A DNA stretch of 64,000 nucleotides from Isochrysis galbana (taxonomy: Eukaryota; Haptophyta; Isochrysidales; Isochrysidaceae): positions 806,456-870,455 of the forward strand of contig CM030944.1 of NCBI GenBank assembly GCA_018136815.1, given 5' to 3'. Positions 30,701-40,000 of this stretch are shown here, piece by piece. Made by a program: the position numbers and the translations under genes. The notes below the pieces were generated by a model, which saw only the letters and a program-made list of their open reading frames with translations, did no database searches and was not told the DNA's origin. Positions within the stretch are counted from its first letter, which is position 1; each line of letters starts with the position of its first letter.

Positions 30701-32437
30701 AGCGGAGGCTTGGGAAGGCATATCTCGACTTTCGACGTTGTCGACAAAGTAGGCTCGGACTTGGGTGCTCGGAGGTGGCGTCTCAAGACTTTAGCAGGCA
30801 AGAGTGTCACACAAATGGCCATTGCCATTGCAATGGCTGACCCATCGGGAGAGGAAGTGCTCAGCTTCCGGGTAAAAGAAGACTCAATAGTCGACTTATC
30901 TGGGTTGACACTACAACAAGACACGCCACTTATCGCGCAAGGTAGCCTCGTCGCCCCTTTTGAATCGATGGCAGCAGCCGCGCAGGCTATAGCAGCTGGG
31001 GAAGCAGAGGTGAGCACCCCCACGAGTATCCTTCTCCTTATCATTCTCCCGGTTTTGGCCGGCACCTGTTGCATCACATGCTTTGCATGTGTAATGCTAC
31101 ACTACCGAAGGAGGCGATTTAGGAGGATGGGAAGGACGGAGAGCGTGACGCCATCGCATGTAAAGTCGGCTGGGGGATCTAGTGCCCTGCGAAGGTTATC
31201 AGAGATGAAGCGCAGGTTGTCGGAGATTGAGGTACCAGGCAAGTTTGAGTTTAAACGGACGAGCGAGACCCGCAGTTCGTCATATCGCAATGTAGAAGCT
31301 GCCTCTGAGACCAAAATCAAGCGCAAAAGTACCTGGGCAAAGAAACGTAATAGCACTTCCTCGGTTTCAAAGTGGACAGAACGCTTCTTCACCGACGTCC
31401 TTTCTTTCCGGCAAAGCTCCTGTAGTGGAGCTGCTGACAATGACATGTTCTTGGAAGAAGTGAGTCGAGCCATGTACTCAGAGTGTGGAGACCCCGACCA
31501 TACGGCATCAGAACCATCGAATGCGGCAATGGCGATCGTCTCAGAGCTCAGCTGGTTGAGCTCTGTCGCCCGGGGCGCAAATTTGACATGCGACACTATT
31601 GATGGCCAATTGGCAGCTCTCACCGACGCCGCGCGGTGGATCGACGAACTCGCCGAGCGGGCTGTTGCCGTCTTTGACAATATAAGTGCACCGCATTGCC
31701 GACTTCCAAAAGATACGCATGACGTTGCGCACGCTGCTCACCGGGAGCTCATGAATGGCTTAGCGGCTTCGGATGACCTAACAGCCCTAAAAACATTTGA
31801 AGACATTCTCCTTTCGTCAACCTTGCCACCGCGCCTCATCACGGCCGCGTACGTGTCGCTCTTGGATCGCGGCATCAAATCGGCCGCGGCGCAATTGGAT
31901 GCTCTCCTCAAGCTAAACAAAAGACTGCCACAGGCGGTAAGCGACGCTCTTGACGAGCTCGCGGGCGGCAGGCGAGCAAGGGACGACGAGCATCGCAAAG
32001 AACAGCTCGATAGATTGCTTCGAAGGCATAGCGCCTTTGAAGGTGTGGCAAAGGCAGCGACTGAGATTGCCACGGCATGTGCGGATGACTTGGCTCGAGG
32101 CTGCACCAAGGGGTCAGAATCCCTTGATAAACCGGCAGTATTGCTACGCAAGGTTTTGAGGACGCACATCGAGCTAGGCGAACGACACACTAAGATGCGC
32201 TCATTTCTGTTATATGAGCTCAACGGGAGGCATCCCTCGCTACCTGAGTCGCGGACAGATGAGGGCGTACGAGCACGTAAAGTTGATACTGCCATGATAC
32301 GCATTATTGAAGAGGTTGTCCTGCCGATCCTCGTCTCGCGCGGGATAGCGATGTTTGAAGGGTCCCTACCTCTCATCGTTGAGTGGGAAGAAAGTAAGGC
32401 TCAGGAAGAAGAATCTCCTAGAGACGCGAGCAGCTAA
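27731..32437 (+). CDS. Large single-pass membrane protein with proline-rich stalk
   Basis: Two exons, 27731-28063 and 28274-32437 (GT-AG, phase 0), give about 1,498 residues. A signal peptide is likely (SLSVILLSAAASSARA before API). The ectodomain includes a Cys-containing globular part (about 112-290), a 445-residue stalk of PPP, PPPSP and PPPTPPP repeats (about 291-736) like extensin or pherophorin stalks, and a membrane-proximal part (about 750-1005) whose DFSEPV and VDLSGLTL segments recall bacterial-type Ig-like/SbsA domains. A hydrophobic segment (ILLLIILPVLAGTCCITCFA, about 1028-1050) is followed by a basic stop-transfer, HYRRRRFRRMGR. The cytosolic tail of about 445 residues starts Ser/Lys/Arg-rich and becomes helical; I do not recognise it. 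A cell-wall or scale-linked surface receptor is a reasonable inference. The stalk contains a DNA-level tandem duplication. Confidence 0.72.
28871..29548 (+). repeat. About 350-bp tandem duplication inside the proline-rich stalk
   Basis: The sequence from GCATCGTCCACGCCTCCA at 28871 is repeated from 29222, an offset of 351 bp (117 codons), with scattered substitutions and a small deletion in the second copy. It keeps frame and lengthens the stalk. Confidence 0.85.
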
Positions 32438-33272
32438 GTATACGCTATAAATGCCGCAGTGTGGAGGAGAGAATCGGGAGTCTGATCAGCCACGAAAACT
32501 GCTCGACCCATCAGCAGAGCAACCTTCGGACCACTTGCCACCTTCTCGAAGACGAACTAATTTGCGACGAAAGGCGCTCTTTGGCGACGACGTTCGTAGG
32601 GGCGGCTGATCAGACGCCCGATCCGCCTTCCACGCTGCTGCGTTGCAGTATATGAATGTGGCTATACGGCTTGTACTATCTATGCGTACCATACCTTCCG
32701 CGCCCGAGCTTTCTTGTGTATCATGAGTGCTCGAACTCCAAGAAAATGTGGAGTCGATCCTTGAAACAAAAGGTGCAATTGTGAAGTCAACGCCCGCCTG
32801 AGCGTGTGCGCAACACGGCGTGCGTGAAGCGCGAATCGCTACCACGTGGGCGCGGGAAGCGGATCGCGGCCCAATCAGCCTCTTCCTCAAGTGTGCGATT
32901 TATCCACGTCCGCGCATTTGTTGTGCAGCCTCAAAAAAAAATCTGAAGATTCGGGGCTAACACCTACAATTGTCTAGGTACCTTTCACCTATCTATCATA
33001 ACCTAAGGTCTAAGGTTAAAACGATCGGGTCGTGGAGCGCGCCACGCTCCCCTCCTCTCTCTCCGCCCAACCTGCCTCCTGCCACGCCGGCCGACCAAGA
33101 GATGGCCGACGCAGCGCGCCCGCAGCGACCTCACAACCAGAGACGACGCACGCCCAGGTGGCCGCGGGCCACCGCCCGCCACATGCACAGAGCCACGCAC
33201 AGCCCAACAGCAACTCTCACACACCACCACACACACAGCATCACACAACCAGCACACAAAAACTGTTGTGTT
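32438..33272. other. Intergenic region after the membrane-protein gene
   Basis: Repeat family E copy 4 is at 33004-33060 (AAAACGATCGGGTCGTGGAG). A CACA-rich patch follows at 33220-33260. No gene is supportable. Confidence 0.5.
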
Positions 33273-33762
33273 CAGACCTTTGGGCATGAATACTTCGGCA
33301 TGGGCACGAGCATTTTTCGTTAGGTACCGTCTCCTATGTCCGTCGTGGTTGCGCGGATTCTCCCTGGGCTCAAGTTCGGGTTCCCCGATCTTCGTTTCGA
33401 AAATCGAGGATTTCAGTTTCTTTTTTATCGTTACGCGCCAACCTGTTCGGGTTGGGGGGGGGGAACTGCGAAGGGCGGGAACTGCGGGGGGGAGGAATCT
33501 GCTGAGGGGGGAATCTGAACGCGAGTGGCCCAGCTCCGCTGCCGGCATTTCTTACCTTAAACGTGTGGACAATTACCGTAACGGCAGCAAAACAAAACTC
33601 AAATCCTCGAATAATTTGCCGAAACGAGAATCGGCGAACCAAAACTTGAGCCTAGGGAGAATCCGAATGCGCACGCCTTGCGTGACCACGACGAACATAG
33701 AAGACGGTATACCACGAAGAAAGCTCGTGCCCATGCCGAAGTATTCATGCCAGAAGGTCTGG
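33273..33762. mobile_element. Fold-back element with long inverted arms
   Basis: The left arm (33273-33435) begins CAGACCTTTGGGCATGAATA and the right arm (about 33572-33762) read inward begins CCAGACCTTCTGGCATGAAT. They stay alignable for some 160-190 bp through CTTCGGCATGGGCACGAGC, ATGTCCGTCGTGGT, GGATTCTCCCTGGGCTCAAG and TCGAGGATTTCAGTTT. About 135 bp of G-rich spacer separates them. Divergence between arms is moderate. No clear target duplication was found and no protein is encoded; a MITE or fold-back transposon is the likely class. Confidence 0.75.
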
Positions 33763-34022
33763 ATACAAGATACAACAAGGCTATAACATCAATTATTTTA
33801 TTTTATTTACTACTATATTATTCGACGGAACGTGACCTTGGGCCGGACCCCGGAAACCAAAGACAAAGGAAAGAAGGGTGATGCGGAAGAGGTGGAGCGA
33901 AGGGACATAAGGGCGATGTTGGCAGGGAGTACTAGGTAGGTGTGTAGCCCCGAATCTTCAGATGTTTTTTCAAAGTCTGGTGGAAGGGTAAGTGTACTGG
34001 ATAACTTGAGCAGACATAGCAA
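33763..34022. other. 3' flank of the SH3 gene
   Basis: The segment includes ATTCGACGGAACGTGACC at 33821-33838, one of five scattered copies of this motif, next to an AT-rich patch (33785-33820). No gene is seen. Confidence 0.4.
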
Positions 34023-37000
34023 TTAGTAACGCTCGGCCTTAGTCGGAGTGTCCACGGCTTTTCCAGAGATGAGGAGCCCATTGGCGACTACGTGCTCAGG
34101 TGGCTTCGATGGGGGAATCGGCAAGAGAAAATCAGCGGCGTTGGGAGCAGGCTCTACAAGCTTTGGTGAACTTTCATGCAGCTTAGGGGATGACGTTTGT
34201 CGAGCTGTAGATGATTCCAATGGCATCGTCGAGGCTTGCATGGGCACGCATGCCGCTCGTGAGTACGTGCGTGCAAAGTTGCGGCGAGGGTGTAAGGCCT
34301 TCATGTCTAATATATCTCTTGGCGCCGTATATACATGAACAGTCCTCGACCAATTATCCTGGGGCCAAGCCTCAGTGGCGGAAGGCTTCGGCCTGAGCTT
34401 ATAGTGATGCGCCGCTTTTGCACGGTGTGCGGGTGCTGAGCCAGGGCGTGAAATCGGTGTAGTAGCCTCAGGGAGGTGCTGTTCTCCGTGATTTCGGCGC
34501 ATGGGCATGGAGGGAGGTAAAGGAGTTATCACGACCGACGTGTTCGCCCCTAGTTGCGCTTGTGGCCTTGACCTGGGCCTTGACTTGGGCCTTGACTTGG
34601 GCCTTGACTTGGGCCTTGACTTGGGCCGTGACCCGGACCGTGCTCTTGACCGTAGTGGACTGTGCTTCAACGACGTCGGTGAGATGACGAGCGGTGCAAG
34701 CGGGCGGAGCGCAGCAGTCGTTTGCATGGCCTGAGCGGCGATGGCGAGCTGGTCCACCGACTCGCGAAGCTTATCGATGGATTCTTGAGGCCAAAAGGGC
34801 GTGGAATTTTGTGCCGACGCGGCAATCGAGGAAGCTATCGTAAGAGAAGGCGATGCGGGAACAGCCCAGGTGTTCAATGCTGATTCATGCCGAAAAGGTG
34901 GCGAAGGAATGGGTTCCAAGTGAGTGTGATGTGGAGAGCGCTGCGCCCATGACGCCACAAAAGGAGCAAGGGACGCTGAGGTTGTGGGCGACTCCGCTGA
35001 TGGTATTGATGGCAGTAGTGCTGTGGACGGTGGTGGCGCGTCGGGCCGCAACTGCTCATGAGAGAAAGAGACCGCCGAACCCTCGGGCACAGGAGTTTCG
35101 GGGCGTGGTGCAAACGGCGAGGACATCGAGGACAGCGTGACTAGCGGAGCCTTCCTTTCGGCGCTATACAGTGCCAAGGCTTGTTTTGCACGTGAGAGGT
35201 ACTCGGAAGCCTCCGATTCGTCTAACCATGGACGTATCCGATCTTGCGCCGCTTGCAGATGCGCGAAGGCCTCGCCGAGGTAGAGGTTTCCCCCGCTCCC
35301 ACCGTTCATGTCGTGCTGAGCCGATAGCTGGCTCACCTCTTGCATCAACTGCCGCGCTTCCTCACGCAACGCTGTCTGCCGTCTTGCTACTAGACGCTCG
35401 CGGGTGGCCTCGTCAACGTCGGGTGCTTGCCGGTGTGCAGGCACGGGCAAATTTGTGTTCGGCGTAGGAGGAGCTTGTCGGTGGATCAGCACAACTTCAG
35501 GCTCAAGCCCCTCGAGCAACGGGCTGAAAGGGCCAGGATCGGGATCCCGCTCGACCACAGCTTGAGGAGTGGATTCCGTCGGGCCATGCTTCTCAGTTGG
35601 ACAAGGAGAGCCAGCATCGCCGACACCTACTTCCATGGTGAGCTGTGAAGCAAGACCTGCTTGCACAATGGCTTTCTCGCGCGCCTCAAGCTCTTTCTCG
35701 CGCGCTGCCAGCTGAGCCTCCTTTTCTTTTAGAACATGTTGCTTCTCTCGAGTTTCAAGCTTGGCTTCCCTGAGCTCCAACTCCAACTCCTTTTCGCGAA
35801 GACGTGCGAGCTCAGCGTCATGGGCACTGGCCGGCGGGACAGCTCCATCCGGCTGCATGTTGTCATCTGCCTGCGCAGCGACATCCGGCTTGAGCTCCAA
35901 CTCCAACTCCTTTTCGCGAAGACGTGCGAGCTCGGCGTCATGAGCGCTGGCCGGCGGGACAGCTCCATCCGGCTGCATGTTGTCATCTGTCTGCGCAGCG
36001 ACATCCGGCTTGAGCTCCAACTCCAACTCCTTTTCGCGAAGACGTGCGAGCTCGGCGTCATGAGGGCTGGCCGGCGGGACAGCTCCATCTGGCTGCATGT
36101 TGTCATCTGTCTGCGCAGCGACATCCGGCTTGAGCTCCAACTCCAATTCCTTTTCGCGAAGACGTGCGAGCTCAGCGTCATGAGCGCTGGCCGGCGGGAC
36201 AGCTCCATCCGGCTGCATGTTGTCATCTGTCTGCGCAGCGACATCCGGCTTGAGCTCCAACTCCAACTCCTTTTCGCGAAGACGTGCGAGCTCGGCGTCA
36301 TGGGCACTGGCCGGCGGGACAGCTCCATCCGGCTGCATGTTGTCATCTGTCTGCGCAGCGACATCCGGCTTGAGCTCCAACTCCAACTCCTTTTCGCGAA
36401 GACGTGCGAGCTCGGCGTCATGAGCGCTGGCCGGCGGGACAGCACCATCCGGCTGCATGTTGTCGTCTGCCTGCGCAGCGACATTCGGCTGCGTGGCGAC
36501 ATCCGACTGTGTGGAATCGTCCGGCTGCGCCGCACTAGCCGACGGCGCGGCGGCGTCCAGCTGAGCGGGATCATCCGCTTGTATAGCAGCATCATGTCGA
36601 GCTGGAGGAGGCGGAGCGTTGGCGGGCTTGCCGATCCAGGCTTGATAGCGACGCCAACATTCGACGATAGACCTCACAGCCTGGACGGCCAGAGCGCACC
36701 CAGCCGGATCAAGCAAGTAGCGGGGAACGTGGCCTCGCTTGCCCGCAATCATTCCGAGCCAATATGCCGGTGCCGTCGCCGCCCCTGGACGAATGACGAG
36801 TTGCTGCCCCCGTTTGAAGGTGAGGTCACCAACACTGATGGCCTCGAAGTCGACGCTTGCAGTGACGGCCACGTGCTCAGGCAAGAGGTATGCGAGTGGC
36901 ACAAGGCCTGACACCGCCGGTGCTCGCTCACGAATAGCACAGGCCCACCCCGGGGGTGCTCGTAGATCTCCGTTGACCAACAATACATCGTTGGCATCGA

Positions 37001-40000
37001 AGGAAAGCTCGAGCGCATGTTCGGACTTGAAGGCAGCTATGGCGGTTGCGAGATAGTAACCGCCCTCCCGGGGTGGTTCGAGCCCTTCAGCTCCCGGTGG
37101 CCATCCCGGTGTAGTCGCACGAGCGGCGAAAAGCGAAAATGCCTTCACCGCCGGCTTCGCCGGCCATGGTTGCTTGGCCGTAATTGCCCGGTGAACGATC
37201 CAATATAGGTCAAAGTCGATCTCCAGATCAATACCCAGGGCCATCGCGCAACGCGCCGCTGTTTCATCCATCTCACTCTCAGGCAAGTGTATGCTGAGCT
37301 CATGAGCAGCGTGAGTGTGCGCACCTTGGCTTCCACTCTCGTCCTTTCTCTCCCATATCAAGAACGAGCTCGGGACTAAGCCCGGATGCCTTATGTCGCT
37401 CTCTCGCACGGCTGAGACCCAACCATCGGGTGCAGGAAGATTGGTGTCCACAAGAATCGAATCATCCTTCCACATGGACAATTCGAGAGGATCTTCTGAT
37501 TTGAAGTCCGCGATAGCACGAGCGCGCGAATAGCCCTCGGGAACTGGGCGTAGGGGGGATGCTGAGGTCGTAGTTGTCTCCAGTTGCCGAGATGTCGATA
37601 TTGCCGGCGCAGGGGTAGTCGAGGTGGACCCAGCAGCAACAACGAGCTGTAGCGCGACAAGAGGGCTGTTGGGAAGCTCCGCTAAGGACGTCGGCTGACA
37701 TGTTGTGGTTGTCGGCTTGTACCTCCGCCACGCACGCCAAATTCTGTTAACATAGCCTGTGGCAAACGGCCGCCAGGAGGTGTCCAACAAGTGACGCGGC
37801 ACGTAGCCTCGCCTCCCTGCAAGCTTTGCAATCCAGAAGCCTTGCGCTGGCACGGCTTCTCGGCGTACGAGCAAGGCATCGCCGTGGCGAAAGGGCAGAT
37901 CTCCCGGCGTGCTGAAGCCGTCAAAGTCGCAGGGTGCCTTGACGCTCACGTCATCGACTACAAGGAAGCTTTGGGGAACCAGTCCAACTTTTGACGAATC
38001 AGATGCAAGCGAGGCGACGACCCATCCAATTGGGGCACGCGTCAAGCTGTGAACAAGCACCCTCGTGCCTTCGGAGACGTTCAATTCCTGCGCAGCTCCT
38101 GCCTCGAAATCGCACAACATCACAGCACTATACCACCCGTCCGCGATTAGCTCCGGAACTCCGATCGCATTAGCATCCTCTGCCCACGGTTTGGCGCTGA
38201 TTCTGGCGGCGATTTCAGCGTAGCGCTGGGCGGTAGCTGGCGAGGGCCATGCAGGCTTCGCGGCGAGGGCCCGCCTAACGAGGAAGAGCAGGTCGAAATC
38301 GGTTTCAAGGTCGACACCAAGAGCGCCGGCACACCGCACCTCTAAGGCCGAAAGAGAGTCCGCTTGCGAATTACGGGTGTACAACGCATTGAGCGTCGCC
38401 GCCTCACCACCGGAGCCGATTCCACGGTACGCTAGGTATCGTGCATGGATCACCGCAAGGGCAAGTCGACCCTTGACGCGCCAAGAAGGGTCGAGCAAAT
38501 ACCGCGGGACATATCCGCGCCTCCCGTTCAAAGAAGCTAACCAATATCCCCTTGCAGGGAGTGCTCCCGGTCGAATGAGAAGCACATCCCCTCGCCGGAA
38601 GGCCAGATCGCCCATACTCAATGGAGAGAATTCGCAAGGCGCGACCACTTTCACCTCCTCGGGCTGGATGAAGGTGGCCGGCACCAACCCTACATTCGAC
38701 GGATCTACGGACCGGGCCGCCCGAAGCCACCCACGAGGCGCGACATCGTCGCCGCTGACTAGAAGGCCCTCACCTTCCGAGACTGATAGCTCCAATGGGT
38801 CCTGTCCTTCAAATTGAGCAATAGCTGTGGCACGGTACCACCCATTTTGCATCAGTTCACCTGCCACTTCGTAATCGCGCCGCCATGAAGGATCCGCAGC
38901 GAGAGTCACCAAGGCACTATATCTCTGCTTCACGCCACCATCGAGTAGAGCACCATCGGGCGCTTGCGGCCGTGCGCTCAGTGCACGGCGCGCGATCCAC
39001 GCGAGGTCGGGGTCGGAGCTCAGATCGAGGCCAAGTTGCGAGGCGACAGCTTGCAACACCCCAGGTGTGGGGGACGCGGTCGGCGCAGCCGCAAAGGCAT
39101 GCACGCTGGCCGGCAGGCCGGTCCTCTGCTCGTCGCCCGAGGACATGTTGCCCATCAACGCTAAGACGCGGGCTTCCGTGGGACCACCACTTGCGCGGTC
39201 TGCGTGATACGCGCGGTAGTGCGCCCAGATGATGCCGACCGCCAGCCGGCCCTGCGCACGCCACGATGGATCCAGCATATATCTGGGGACGAACCCTCGC
39301 CGGCCGTCAAGCCTTGCCAGCCAGTGCGCGCGAGAATGCTCGGTGACACCAGGCCTAATGACCAACACATCGCCTATGCGGAAGCTGAGGTCTCCGTCGT
39401 CTATAGCCTTATAATTGACTGCGGCAACTACACGTACGTCGGCTGGCTGGATGTAGCTACGTGGCACGAGCCCTAGGACTGTCTTGTCGGAACGCCGATG
39501 CGCAAGCGCCCACCCTTCAGGCGCTGGAACATCCGTCTGCACGATAATAATCTCGCCCTCTGCCACCGGCAGCTCGCAGGGGTCCGACGAGGTGAATTTT
39601 GCAAGAGCGCGCGCCTCATATTTCCCCTTCGGCATCAAGTCGCCAGCGGCAGAGGGCTCCGGCCACTCCGGCTGCTGCACCTTTGCGGCGAGCATCGAGT
39701 AAATCTCGCGCCTCGTGCTGCTTGCAACGGGAGGCGTGGGCGAGAGTGCTCGCCGAACTATCCACAAGAGATCACTGTCCTTCGCCAGATTGATGGCCAA
39801 GTCGAAGGCAGTTCTCCGTTCGGCCAGCGAGGGCGAAGTTGCGCTGTCCACATGCTGCGCAGCACGCATCGGCGCCGTGCTCAACGGCTCAGAGCAGCCA
39901 CGGTAAGCACGGTACTTTGCAAAAATGAGGGCAACGGCAAGCTGTCCCGTTCGCCTCCACGACTCGTCTAGTAAGTACCGCGGCACGTACCCGCGCTTGC

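Noticed and set aside
35736-36911. Long open frame (391 codons) on the plus strand across the SH3 gene
   Set aside because: It is the antisense shadow of the 120-bp coding tandem array; the minus strand has domain homology and the plus frame has none.
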